A stretch of 64,000 nt of DNA from DATENM01 sp045807725 (lineage in GTDB: Bacteria; Acidobacteriota; Blastocatellia; UBA7656). The stretch is from contig JBJMGV010000018.1 of the NCBI GenBank assembly GCA_045807725.1, positions 1-64,000 on the forward strand. The letters are read 5' to 3'. Positions 8,239 to 17,856 of this stretch are shown piece by piece. Both the position numbers and the translations under genes were made by a program. The notes beneath the pieces were generated by a model that searched no databases, was not told the DNA's origin, and worked only from the letters and a program-made list of their open reading frames with translations. Each line of letters begins with the position of its first letter. Within the stretch, counting starts at the first letter, position 1.

Positions 8239-8306
8239 ATAGCCGATGATGTAATAGATGAAGCAAGCTCCGTCAGGAGCGCGATGTCAACATTTGTCAA
8301 CGTCAA

Positions 8307-9605
8307 CTAGGCGCGCTTGAACCGCCGCGCCTTGAATTCGTAACGCGGCAGCGAACCTGCCGGCGCGTGTTCGAGGCTGACGCGAATGCCGAACTGGCGG
8401 CGGAAGGATTTGAGCAGCGCGCGTGAAGTTTCGGCGAACTCGCTGCCGCCAGCCGTCTCAAGCCGTATCAATAGATCATCCATTCCTTCGACGCGACGAA
8501 CGAGGACTTCGTATTCAACGATCCCAGGCTCACCGCGAATCACGTTATCAATCGCGCTCGGATAGAGATTGACGCCGCGCACAATCATCATATCGTCGGC
8601 GCGGCCCAGCACGCCGCCGCGTATGCGCGCAAAGCTGCGCCCGCACGCGCAAGGCTCGTGCGTTATCTCGACAAGATCGCCCGTGCGATAACGTATCGCC
8701 GGCATCCCGCCGCGCCCAAGATTGGTGATGACCATCTCACCGCGTTCGCCTTCGCCCACGCTTGCGCCCGTCGCCGGATCAATCACCTCAAAGATGAACT
8801 CGGCTTCGTTCAGGTGAATCGCGCCGGTCGGCGCTTCGCAGTCGAACGCCCACGCGCCGACTTCCGTAGCGCCCGCGTGATCGAAACAGGTCGCGCCCCA
8901 CGCCGTCTCGATGGCGCGCTTGACTGCCGGCAGACTCGCGCCCGGCTCGCCGGCATGAATCGTTCGGCGAATGGCCGAAGCGCGCAGGTCGATGCCTTGC
9001 TTATCCGCGACTTCGGCCAGGTGCAGCGCGTAGGTCGGCGTCGAAACCAGCACGGTGCAGCGGTTGTCCGTCAGCGTTTGTAATCTTTGTTCCGAATTCA
9101 TTCCGCCGCCAGAGATGGCCATCGCGCCGACGTGCCACGCGCCGGCAATCGCCGTCCAATGACTTATGAACGGCCCGAACGAAAACGCGCCGAAAACGAC
9201 ATCGCCCGCGCCAACGCCCGCCGCTGCGTAGACCGCGCCCCAACAGCGCGTCCACCAGTCCCAGCTCTCCTGCGTGTCGAGCCACTTGAGCGGGCGGCCC
9301 GTCGTGCCCGACGTTTGGTGAAAGTAGTGGTAGCTACTAAGCGGATACGTCAACAGCTTGCCGTATGGCGGCTGCGCGGCTTGTTCTTCGGCTAGCTCGG
9401 TCTTCGTCGTGAAGGGCAGGGCGTCGAGATCTTCGACGCGTTGGATGCTTGAGAGAGTGATGCCGGCGGCGCGCGCTTTGGCTTGATAGAACTCGTTAGT
9501 CGCAATCTCAATCATCAACCGCCGCAGCCGTTCGTTTTGCCACTCGCGCAATCGCTCGCGCTCAAGCGTTTCGATCTCGCGGTTATAAAAACGTATCTCA
9601 CCCAT
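8307..9605 (-). CDS. Phenylacetate-CoA ligase-like adenylate-forming enzyme
   Basis: This 432-aa protein has the PaaK-type AMP-ligase layout. The ATP loop HQTSGTTGRPLKW lies at about residues 96-108, the YRTGDL motif near 300 and the C-terminal PaaK-type subdomain at 330-430. A CACGRSFARI segment before the hinge is typical of PaaK relatives. It should activate an aryl or acyl acid as an acyl-adenylate and transfer it to CoA. No paa catabolic genes are nearby, so the substrate is open. The start lies 1 bp after the rsmE stop, so it is probably co-transcribed with the rsmE-prmA genes. Confidence 0.88.
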   Translation of the reverse strand: MGEIRFYNREIETLERERLREWQNERLRRLMIEIATNEFYQAKARAAGITLSSIQRVEDLDALPFTTKTELAEEQAAQPPYGKLLTYPLSSYHYFHQTSGTTGRPLKWLDTQESWDWWTRCWGAVYAAAGVGAGDVVFGAFSFGPFISHWTAIAGAWHVGAMAISGGGMNSEQRLQTLTDNRCTVLVSTPTYALHLAEVADKQGIDLRASAIRRTIHAGEPGASLPAVKRAIETAWGATCFDHAGATEVGAWAFDCEAPTGAIHLNEAEFIFEVIDPATGASVGEGERGEMVITNLGRGGMPAIRYRTGDLVEITHEPCACGRSFARIRGGVLGRADDMMIVRGVNLYPSAIDNVIRGEPGIVEYEVLVRRVEGMDDLLIRLETAGGSEFAETSRALLKSFRRQFGIRVSLEHAPAGSLPRYEFKARRFKRA

Positions 9606-10406
9606 TTACTCTCGTGAAAGGTCGCCGAGCCGGTGTTGGATCAACGTCACGGCGACGATGGCGGCGGTCTCGGTTCTCAGAATGCGCGGGCCGAGCGTGA
9701 CGAAGCGTGCGCCGTATGAAGCCAGCGTCTCCAACTCATCATCGCTCCAGCCGCCTTCGGGGCCGACACAGGCAATGATCGGCTGAGTGTAGCTTACCTC
9801 ACCAAGCGCATCATTGATCGGCAGGCCGCCGCGCTCGCTGAAGACCAGCAGCGCAGGCAACGCGCTTTGATGAGCCGCTGCCTGCATCGGTTCAACTACA
9901 GGCTCTGCGACCGTTGCGATTGAAGCAATGAAGTCAGCGAGCGCCGCCAGCGCTTGAATCGTAACGAGGCGGCGGCCTCCCGATTGTTTCAATGCTTCGA
10001 GCGCGATGCGCCGCCATCGTTCAGCCCGCTTCTCGGCGCGTTCATCATCCAACCGCACATCGCTGTGCGCTGTGATTAGAGGCGCGATGCGGCGCACGCC
10101 AAGCTCTGTGGCTTTCTGCACGATTGTGTCGAACTTCTCGCCTTTGACGAGCGATTGCGCCAGTGTCAGATCAACCGGCGACTCGACCGCGCCCGTGAGC
10201 GCTTCGATGATTTCGAGCCGCGCCGTTTGCGCGTCAACCCGTGCCGCGCGGCAGCGGTATTCGCGGCCACAGCCGTCAAAGGCGAACGCTTCGTCGCCGT
10301 CGCGCAGTCGCAGCACGCGGGCCAGGTGATGACTCTCGTCGCGTGACAGGTTGATGAACGACTCGCTGATCTCATCGGGCGTGGCATAGAAGCGGCGGCG
10401 CTGCAT
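9606..10406 (-). CDS. rsmE: 16S rRNA m3U1498 methyltransferase
   Basis: RsmE methylates N3 of U1498 in 16S rRNA using SAM. The 266-aa product has an N-terminal PUA-like domain (RRRFYATPDEI...HHLARVLRL) and a C-terminal SPOUT knot. It carries the family strings KATELGVRRIAPL, CVGPEGGWSDDE and LGPRILRTETA. The ATG at 10404-10406 (MQRRRFYA) was chosen over a longer frame; it overlaps the prmA stop by one base (TGATG). A prmA-rsmE pair is a common bacterial arrangement. Confidence 0.95.
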   Translation of the reverse strand: MQRRRFYATPDEISESFINLSRDESHHLARVLRLRDGDEAFAFDGCGREYRCRAARVDAQTARLEIIEALTGAVESPVDLTLAQSLVKGEKFDTIVQKATELGVRRIAPLITAHSDVRLDDERAEKRAERWRRIALEALKQSGGRRLVTIQALAALADFIASIATVAEPVVEPMQAAAHQSALPALLVFSERGGLPINDALGEVSYTQPIIACVGPEGGWSDDELETLASYGARFVTLGPRILRTETAAIVAVTLIQHRLGDLSRE

Positions 10407-11281
10407 CACGCTCTCTCCCGCGTGGCGACGAGCGCCGACCACTCGCCCGCCGTGCGGCGCTCGACCGCGCGCAAGCCCGCTGCTGCAAGCGCGCTCTCCA
10501 CGTCATCAACGAGCGTCGTCAGTATGCCTGAAAGAATCATCGTGCCCACCGCTGCCATACAGCCGACCAGCTCGTCCATCAGCGCGATGATAACTTCGGC
10601 GGTGAGATTGGCAACGACCACGTCAAACTCGCTGCCATCGTAATCAGCCGGCCCGCCTTCGCGGACAACGATAGCGTGACTGACACCATTGATAGCGATG
10701 TTCTCGCGCGCCACTTCGACGGCGAGCGGGTCAATATCTATCGCCACGACTTTGGGTTCTTCGACGAGCTTGCTCGCGGCGATGGCCAGAATGCCCGTGC
10801 CCGTGCCGACATCGATCAGCCGCCCGCCGCGCCAGTACGCTTCGAGTAATTCAAGACACATTTGCGTCGTCTCGTGCGTGCCCGTGCCGAACGCCATTCC
10901 CGGATCAATCTCGATGACGATGCGCTCGCTCTGTTCAGGCTGTTTCCACGATGGCGCGATCAAGAGTCGTTCGCCGATGGCGAGCGGCTCGAAGCCCTCT
11001 TTCCACTTCTGCATCCAGTCCTGATCGGCGATTGATGAGGTGGCTATGGCGATGAGCGATGGGCGAATGCCTGCGCGCGCGAACGCGGCTTCGATATCGC
11101 GGGCGATTGCTTCAGCGTCGGCCTGCGCGTCAAAGTAAGCGCCTAGCTTCAACGCGTCGTCGCTCTCTTCGAGCGTGACGATGCCGGTCGTGCCGGCGTC
11201 AAAGAGCAGCGCGCTCGCCATCTCTTCTGTGTCGCGTGTGACCGTCAGCGCGATCAATTGCCAGGTCTTCTCTTGTTTCAT
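10406..11281 (-). CDS. prmA: Ribosomal protein L11 methyltransferase
   Basis: PrmA trimethylates lysines and the N-terminus of L11. The 291-aa protein has an N-terminal L11-recognition domain and a SAM fold with VIEIDPGMAFGTGTHETTQMCLELLE, LIDVGTGTGILAIAASK and VANLTAEVI, the last standing for the NPPY-like motif. Three in-frame starts lie close together (11305 TTG, 11296 ATG, 11281 ATG), none with a clear ribosome site. I took 11281 because it gives the usual N-terminus length. It is the first gene of the prmA-rsmE-ligase unit. Confidence 0.93.
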   Translation of the reverse strand: MKQEKTWQLIALTVTRDTEEMASALLFDAGTTGIVTLEESDDALKLGAYFDAQADAEAIARDIEAAFARAGIRPSLIAIATSSIADQDWMQKWKEGFEPLAIGERLLIAPSWKQPEQSERIVIEIDPGMAFGTGTHETTQMCLELLEAYWRGGRLIDVGTGTGILAIAASKLVEEPKVVAIDIDPLAVEVARENIAINGVSHAIVVREGGPADYDGSEFDVVVANLTAEVIIALMDELVGCMAAVGTMILSGILTTLVDDVESALAAAGLRAVERRTAGEWSALVATRERA

Positions 11282-11379
11282 TGAATCAGAGCGCATGACA
11301 ATCAATAGTGTCTATCACAAACCTGGCGAACAATCTCGCAGCCCAATTGAGCGGGCTGCCGAGTTGATGCGATGTCGCA

Positions 11380-12333
11380 TCATCCTTGAATGCCGAGTTC
11401 ATCGAGGGCGCGCTCGTCGTCGCGCCAGTGTTCGCGCACTTTGACGAAGAGACTCAGGAAGACGTGGCGACCGAGCAGGTGTTCGATGTCGCGGCGCGCA
11501 CGCGTGCCGATCTCTTTCAACCGCTCGCCGCCTTTGCCGATGATGATGGGACGATGCGCCGCCCGCTCGACGTAGATCAAACAACTGATGCGCGTCAGCC
11601 CGTCCGCCTCTTCCCACGCTTCGGTGATGACCGCCGTGACGTAAGGAATCTCGTCGCCGGTCGCTTCCAAAATCTTTTCGCGCACCAGCTCGGCGACAAT
11701 GACGCGCTCAGGCTGATCGGTCATCTCGTCTTCGGGGTAAAGCGGCTCGCCTTCGGGCAGGTAATCCATCACCTTCTTAACCAGCAGCTCGACGCCGTCG
11801 CCGGTGAGCGCCGAGATGGGGAGGACTTCGGCGAACTCGCGCTCGTTGGTATAAGCAGAGATGCGCGGCAGCAAGCGCGACTTGTCGCGCAGCGCGTCCA
11901 CTTTGTTGAGCAGCAGAAAGACCGGCGTCTGGATTGTCTTCAGCATACCGAGCACGAAGCGGTCGCCTGCGCCCATTGGCACTGCCGCGTCCACCATCAA
12001 CAAGATCAGATCAACAGTGGCGAGCGCGTCGCTGACGACGCTCATCATTCGGCGGTTGAGCCGGTAGCCGGGCTTGTGAATGCCGGGCGTGTCGAGAAAG
12101 ACGATCTGGCCATCGTCGCGCGTCATTACGCCGCTGATGCGCGTGCGCGTCGTCTGCGGCTTATCGCTGACGATGGCAATCTTCTCGCCGACCAGATGAT
12201 TGAGCAAGGTGGATTTGCCGGCGTTCGGTCGTCCGATCAAGGCGACGACGCCCGATTTGTAGCCGGGATTATGCTCCGGTTTACTGTCGCTGTTGGCTTC
12301 GTGCTGGTTATGGTTGGCTTCTGGTTCCGACAT
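11380..12333 (-). CDS. era: GTPase Era, ribosome assembly factor
   Basis: Era binds the 3' end of 16S rRNA during 30S maturation. The 317-aa protein has a polar 24-residue tail, then G1 GRPNAGKS (34-41), a T-rich switch (QTTRTRISG), G3 DTPG, G4 NKVD and a C-terminal KH domain containing the GKGGERLKEIG loop. The start at 12331-12333 was chosen because a longer frame would run into the upstream gene; the gap is 7 bp. It forms an operon with the CNNM/CBS gene and ybeY, a common arrangement. Confidence 0.97.
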   Translation of the reverse strand: MSEPEANHNQHEANSDSKPEHNPGYKSGVVALIGRPNAGKSTLLNHLVGEKIAIVSDKPQTTRTRISGVMTRDDGQIVFLDTPGIHKPGYRLNRRMMSVVSDALATVDLILLMVDAAVPMGAGDRFVLGMLKTIQTPVFLLLNKVDALRDKSRLLPRISAYTNEREFAEVLPISALTGDGVELLVKKVMDYLPEGEPLYPEDEMTDQPERVIVAELVREKILEATGDEIPYVTAVITEAWEEADGLTRISCLIYVERAAHRPIIIGKGGERLKEIGTRARRDIEHLLGRHVFLSLFVKVREHWRDDERALDELGIQG

Positions 12334-12340
12334 CCTGCGC

Positions 12341-13651
12341 TTATCCCTCGACCGGCTCGCGTCCCTGCACTTCAGTTTCGGCGTCGGCTGCCGCTGCGTC
12401 AACCTCGCGCAGATGCACGCGGGTGACGCGATGCGCGTCGGCGTCCGCGACTTCAAACTCAATGCCGGCGAATTCAATCTTTTCGCCGATTGCCGGCACG
12501 CGTCCGAGTCGGTTGATCACCAGGCCGGCGACGGTCGTAAAATCGTCAGCCTCGATCTCCCTGTCATAAATCTCTTCGACCTTTTTGATCTCGGCGCTGC
12601 CGTCGATCAAGTACGAGCCGTCTTCGTTGCGAATGATCTGTGTGTCGGCGATGGCGCGGTCTTCGTCCTCGATCTCGCCGACGATCTCTTCGAGAATATC
12701 TTCGATAGTCACAAGGCCCGCCACACCGCCGTATTCGTCAATCGCAATGGCGATCTGCACGTTGGCCTTCTGCATATCTTCGAGCAGGTCTTGAATCGTC
12801 TTGCTCTCCGGCACGCAGTAGGCCGGTCGCATGCACTCAGTGACCGGGCTGTTTATCTTATCGTCTTCGCAGAAGGCCAGCAGGTCGCGCACGTAAACGA
12901 CGCCTTCGACATTATCAACCTGCTCGCGGTAGACGGGGATGCGCGAATGTTTCGATTCGATGATGAGGCGGCGGGCGTCGGCTACAGTTGCGGCGGCTTC
13001 AATGGCAACAATCTGCAAGCGCGGGCGCATAATCTCTGAGACGAGCGTGTCGCTGAACTCGATGATCGATTGGATCAGTTCGCCTTCCGACTCTTCGATG
13101 ATGCCCTCTTCTTCGCCGACATCGATGAAAGCCTGTATCTCGTCGAAGCTCTCTTCGTCATCGTCTTCGTCGCTGGCCTCCACTTCGGGTTCGGGCTTAC
13201 GCATACGTTCGAGCAGCGCGGCGACCGGCGCAATGGGAATTGAGAAGAGGCGATAGATGATTTTGAAGGGTGGCAGCAACGCCCACAACACATCTTCGGG
13301 ATGGTTGAGCGCGAGCAATCGCGGCACGAGTTGGCGGAAGAGCACGATGACAAGAAAGACGAGGCCCAGCGCCACTGCTACCACGCCGTGCGCCAGCCAG
13401 GCTTCCAATACGCTCGCCACGGTGATGGCAATGGCGGCGATGGAGAGCTGCGTGCCGAGGATCAGCATCAGCTCGAACTGCTGTCGATGGTCGAGCAACT
13501 CCTGAAAGAATCGCCCGCGCGGCTGCGCTTCACGCTCAACGGCCATCACGCGCAACCCCACTTCGCTGAGCGACTCGTAGGCGCTTTCGATGGTCGAAAG
13601 GAAGACCAGCACGATGAGCGCCGCGCCGGTCACGATTAGTTCAGTCAGCAT
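12341..13651 (-). CDS. CNNM/CorC-HlyC family transporter with CBS pair
   Basis: This 436-aa protein begins with a CNNM/DUF21 membrane domain of about four segments (residues 1-150). An acidic linker follows (EVEASDEDDDEESFDE). Then come two CBS domains (about 200-325: MRPRLQIVAIEAAATVADAR, CMRPAYCVPESKTIQDLLEDM, IDEYGGVAGLVTIEDILEEIVGEI split across them) and a CorC/HlyC C-terminal domain. The family includes Mg2+/Co2+ efflux proteins and is often misnamed hemolysin. The start lies directly after a heptamer inverted repeat and has only a weak ribosome site. It sits between ybeY and era, as in many bacteria. Confidence 0.9.
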   Translation of the reverse strand: MLTELIVTGAALIVLVFLSTIESAYESLSEVGLRVMAVEREAQPRGRFFQELLDHRQQFELMLILGTQLSIAAIAITVASVLEAWLAHGVVAVALGLVFLVIVLFRQLVPRLLALNHPEDVLWALLPPFKIIYRLFSIPIAPVAALLERMRKPEPEVEASDEDDDEESFDEIQAFIDVGEEEGIIEESEGELIQSIIEFSDTLVSEIMRPRLQIVAIEAAATVADARRLIIESKHSRIPVYREQVDNVEGVVYVRDLLAFCEDDKINSPVTECMRPAYCVPESKTIQDLLEDMQKANVQIAIAIDEYGGVAGLVTIEDILEEIVGEIEDEDRAIADTQIIRNEDGSYLIDGSAEIKKVEEIYDREIEADDFTTVAGLVINRLGRVPAIGEKIEFAGIEFEVADADAHRVTRVHLREVDAAAADAETEVQGREPVEG

Positions 13652-13664
13652 AACGCTTCGGGCA

Positions 13665-13757
13665 GAGGCTAGAGGCTGGAGGCTGGAGGCTAGCAGGAGA
13701 AAGGCGCTGATTGCTTCCGTTTCCCTCTAGCCCCTAGCCTCTAGCCTCCAGCCTCTA
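13665..13757. repeat. Inverted heptamer repeat between ybeY and CNNM gene
   Basis: Four GAGGCTR units run from 13665 to 13692. After a 31-bp spacer, four complementary CTAGCCT-type units run from 13727 to 13754. The transcript could fold into a long hairpin with a 7-bp period. The repeat enters ybeY and supplies its last codons and TAG stop (13741-13743). Confidence 0.8.
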
Positions 13758-14196
13758 AGATTCTCCGTCGCAGCCTCAGTTCCAGGCGGTTCATCTCGCC
13801 ATTGTCGGTTTCGTGGTCGTAACCACAAAGGTGTAATGCGCCGTGAATGACCAGCTCGCTCACCTCGCGCTCAAACGAGTGGCCGGCTTCATCAGCCTGC
13901 CGCCGCGCCGCGTCGGTCGAGATAATAATGTCGCCCAGATGATCGGCGCTGTCGGGTGATGAATGAGTGAACGCATCTTCTTGCTCGTCGCTGGCCGGAA
14001 ACGACAGCACGTCGGTGGCGCGGTCCTTGCCGCGATAGTCGCGGTTCAAGCGGCGAATCGCGCGGTCGCGCACGAAAGCGACGGTGAGCGAGGCGTCGCG
14101 GCCAGCGATGGCCGCGAGCACGGCGGCGGCAGTCTGCGTGACCTGCTCGCGGTCGAGCGCGCATAGCCGTTGACGGTTGACGACCTCAATCGCCAC
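13741..14196 (-). CDS. ybeY: Endoribonuclease YbeY, rRNA maturation factor
   Basis: YbeY is a single-strand endonuclease for 16S rRNA 3' processing and ribosome quality control. The 151-aa protein has the zinc motif H118GALHLCGYDH128 with His118, His122 and His128, and the family segment TDVLSFPASD (61-70). The start overlaps the end of the HD hydrolase by 11 bp. The last residues (EAGG) and the stop codon are encoded by the heptamer repeat, so the C-terminus has been rewritten by repeat DNA without loss of the catalytic motif. Confidence 0.96.
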   Translation of the reverse strand: MAIEVVNRQRLCALDREQVTQTAAAVLAAIAGRDASLTVAFVRDRAIRRLNRDYRGKDRATDVLSFPASDEQEDAFTHSSPDSADHLGDIIISTDAARRQADEAGHSFEREVSELVIHGALHLCGYDHETDNGEMNRLELRLRRRILEAGG

Positions 14197-16543
14197 TGGC
14201 TTCCTTCAGCGGCGCAGCGGGCGCGGCATCTCTGCCCGTCGCCGCGACAATGTCGGCGGGCGTCACCTGCGATAGCACGGCGGGCGCGCCGGCGCGATTA
14301 AAATCATAGCCGGGGTAAGCGATGCGGTGATGGTGAATGCCCATCAATACTTTGACGAAGCTATCGGCGACCAGCTTCATCTCGCGCTGCGTGATGTCGC
14401 ATTCGTCGAACTGCCCGTCGTCGCGTATGCGCGAGATGATCATCTCGATCATATTGCGCAGCTTGGTCGGGTTCGGCTCCTGCACGGTGCGCGCCGCCGC
14501 TTCGACCGAATCGGCGATCATAATGATGGCCGCCTCTTTGGTCTGCGGCTTCGGGCCGGGATAGCGAAATTCATGTTCGAGCGCGCTGTTGTCCATATCG
14601 CCGATGGCTTTGCGCGCCTTGTAGTAAAAGTACTTCATCAAGCCCGTGCCGTGATGCTGCGGGATGATGGCGATGATGCGCGGCGGCAGCTTGTGTTTCC
14701 TGGCCAGCTCGACACCCTGCTTGACGTGGTTCATCAGCACAATCGAGGACATCTTCGGCGACAACTGGTCGTGGCGGTTCTCGCGATAGGTCTGGTTCTC
14801 GACGAAGTAAGTAGGCCGCACGCTCTTGCCGATGTCGTGGTAATAACAGGCGACGCGCGCGAACAGCGCGTCCGCGCCGATGCTTTCCGCGCCCGCTTCG
14901 GCCAGCAAGCCGACCATAATCGAATGGTGATAGGTGCCCGGCGCGCGTTCGGCCAGTTCTTTCAACAACGGTAGGTTGAGGTTCGACAACTCCAGCAGCT
15001 TGATGCTGGTGGTGATCTCGAACATCCACTCGAACAGCGGCAGCAGCAGCGATGCCACCATCGTTGCCAGCACGCCGCCCGTGAAACCGCAGACCAGATC
15101 GAAGAGCACGACTGATACACGCGCTTCGTTCGCGCCTAACAAGTCGAGCGCCAGCGTCGTCGTCAGGTTGACGCCGCCGACCCACAGCCCCGCCCACACC
15201 AACGCCGTGCGGTCGCGGCAGTCTTTCAGGTGATAGATCGCCCCGGCGCTCGACATCAGCGTGAAGGCCGCCAGGTACATATTGCCCGAATAGATGCCGA
15301 CGAAGACGGTGAGAATCGCCGAGAAGACAAAGGCCGCGTGCGCGTCCGTGAGAATCGTAATCAGCAACGCGCCGACCGCCAGCGGCGCGAGATACTTGTA
15401 AGCGATGGGCGAATTGAACGGCGCGGTCGTCGCCCAACTGCTCATTGCCGCCGCGACGGCGAAGAACAACCGCGCCAGGCCGAGCGTGATGATGAAGCAG
15501 GCGATTTGCAGCAGGAAGTGGCGGCGCACGCGCAGGTGCTGGCGTTGATAACGAACCAGATATTGCCACAGCACCAGTATCAACATCATCACGATGATGA
15601 CCGTGCCGCCGAATTCTAGCGCGCGCTGGCCGATGGGCCGCTGTCGCGCCGCTTCCGCGAGCAGCAGCGCTTTGGCGGGGCTGACCGTCTCGTTGCGCGC
15701 GATAATCGGCTCGCCTTTCTTGACAGCGATGACGACCGGCTTGATCTGTTCGCGTGCGGCGTCGCGCCGTTTCTGCGTCTCGCTGTCGTTGTACTCAAAG
15801 TTCGGCACGAGCAGCGAGCCGAGCACTTCGCCCATCACTCGGCGCTCGCGGGCATCATAATCGGCGGGCCAGATCAGCTTCTCCGAGCGCAATGAAGCGC
15901 TGGCAGTGATCTTGTCGTTAATGCTGCTGAGATCGCTGATAACGGCTTCCTGTTCGCTGCGTGTGTCGCGGCGCGTGATGGCGGTCGCGCCGAGGCGGCG
16001 GAACTGGCTCCGGCTGCTGACGATGGGCGTCATCGTCACCGACTCCAGGTGCTCGATCATTAACTGTTCGAGGTCGGCGCTGAAGCGGTGACGCGCGAGC
16101 ACGGCGACCTGCTCGGGTTCGAGCGCGACGCCGACGCGCTCTTCAATCTGATTGTGAAGGTCGGCGAGTGATGCGTCGTTGCCGGCCTCGCGCCCGGCGG
16201 CGAAGAGGTCTTGTATGATGGCGACAGCATCACGGGCGCTGCGCGGATTAAAGTCGAAGACCGGCAGCACCGAGGCGGCGACCTGATCGCGCTGCCGTTT
16301 AGTCTCTGCCGTATCTTCGACCTTCACGTCTTCGGGCGCGATGATATCGGCTGTGGCGACAGCGCCGACGGGGAGCAGTTGAATCAAAGGCCGCTGATAA
16401 TCTCTGAGCAGCAGCATCGCCAGCGCGACGATGATGAACAACCCGACGCCGGCGTCAATGACGGCCTGATCCGACAGGCCCGCCGAAAAGCGCTTGACGC
16501 CATTGACGACCTCGCGCGGCTTCGATGTTGATGCCTTCGGCAT
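14186..16543 (-). CDS. 7TM receptor-like HD hydrolase (PgpH type)
   Basis: This 785-aa protein has the full PgpH/YqfF layout: one N-terminal membrane segment, an extracellular 7TMR-HDED domain (about 60-300), seven membrane helices (310-520) and a cytoplasmic HD domain. HD motifs are YHHSIMVG, CYYHDIGK and IIPQHHGTGL. Characterised relatives in Listeria hydrolyse cyclic di-AMP to pApA; the same activity is inferred here. No ribosome site is visible because a heptamer repeat array abuts the start from 16547. It lies between phoH and ybeY, a conserved order. Confidence 0.93.
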   Translation of the reverse strand: MPKASTSKPREVVNGVKRFSAGLSDQAVIDAGVGLFIIVALAMLLLRDYQRPLIQLLPVGAVATADIIAPEDVKVEDTAETKRQRDQVAASVLPVFDFNPRSARDAVAIIQDLFAAGREAGNDASLADLHNQIEERVGVALEPEQVAVLARHRFSADLEQLMIEHLESVTMTPIVSSRSQFRRLGATAITRRDTRSEQEAVISDLSSINDKITASASLRSEKLIWPADYDARERRVMGEVLGSLLVPNFEYNDSETQKRRDAAREQIKPVVIAVKKGEPIIARNETVSPAKALLLAEAARQRPIGQRALEFGGTVIIVMMLILVLWQYLVRYQRQHLRVRRHFLLQIACFIITLGLARLFFAVAAAMSSWATTAPFNSPIAYKYLAPLAVGALLITILTDAHAAFVFSAILTVFVGIYSGNMYLAAFTLMSSAGAIYHLKDCRDRTALVWAGLWVGGVNLTTTLALDLLGANEARVSVVLFDLVCGFTGGVLATMVASLLLPLFEWMFEITTSIKLLELSNLNLPLLKELAERAPGTYHHSIMVGLLAEAGAESIGADALFARVACYYHDIGKSVRPTYFVENQTYRENRHDQLSPKMSSIVLMNHVKQGVELARKHKLPPRIIAIIPQHHGTGLMKYFYYKARKAIGDMDNSALEHEFRYPGPKPQTKEAAIIMIADSVEAAARTVQEPNPTKLRNMIEMIISRIRDDGQFDECDITQREMKLVADSFVKVLMGIHHHRIAYPGYDFNRAGAPAVLSQVTPADIVAATGRDAAPAAPLKEASGD

Positions 16544-16546
16544 ATT

Positions 16547-16623
16547 GAGTGATGAGTGATGAGCGATGAGTGATGAGTGAGAGCCGTTCGCTCATCACTC
16601 ATTACTCATCGCTCATCGCTCGC
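16547..16623. repeat. Inverted heptamer repeat between phoH and HD hydrolase
   Basis: Five GAGYGAT-type units (16547-16581) and, after 7 bp, five complementary CGCTCAT-type units (16589-16623) fill the whole spacer. The arms can pair into a hairpin of about 33 bp. One end abuts the phoH stop and the other lies 3 bp before the next start codon. Confidence 0.8.
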
Positions 16624-17664
<1,041 letters not shown>

Positions 17665-17666
17665 TC

Positions 17667-17681
17667 ATTATAACACGCCCG
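17667..17681 (-). promoter_or_regulatory. Extended -10 promoter abutting the phoH start
   Basis: On the minus strand TGTTATAAT (TATAAT at 17672-17667) lies two bases before the ATG of phoH. Initiation 6-8 nt downstream would fall on the start codon. The same GGCGTGTTATAATG string occurs on the plus strand at 3656-3669. Confidence 0.55.
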
Positions 17682-17856
17682 CTATGAGCGCGTCGGGCCA
17701 CCTGCCCGCTTTTCTGTGCAACGCTACACCAGGCGCATAGGCGTGTCAATGCGCCCGAATTTTGCGCCGCTGGCGTGCGGCTTGCTCTATCTTAAATAGC
17801 GCCAGCGCGGCCTCGCGCGGCGCGTCGGAATTTGATACGAGAACGGAGACGACGGA

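Noticed and set aside
8020..8310. 96-codon plus-strand frame
   Set aside because: It is read from the palindromic element, with repeat-derived residues only.
11366..11381. Short palindrome at the end of era as a terminator
   Set aside because: It is a near-perfect palindrome with a 2-nt centre, too tight to fold as a hairpin, and no U-tract follows.
12334..12477. N-terminal extension of Era
   Set aside because: It runs into the upstream CNNM gene and lacks conserved residues; the start at 12333 explains the spacing better.
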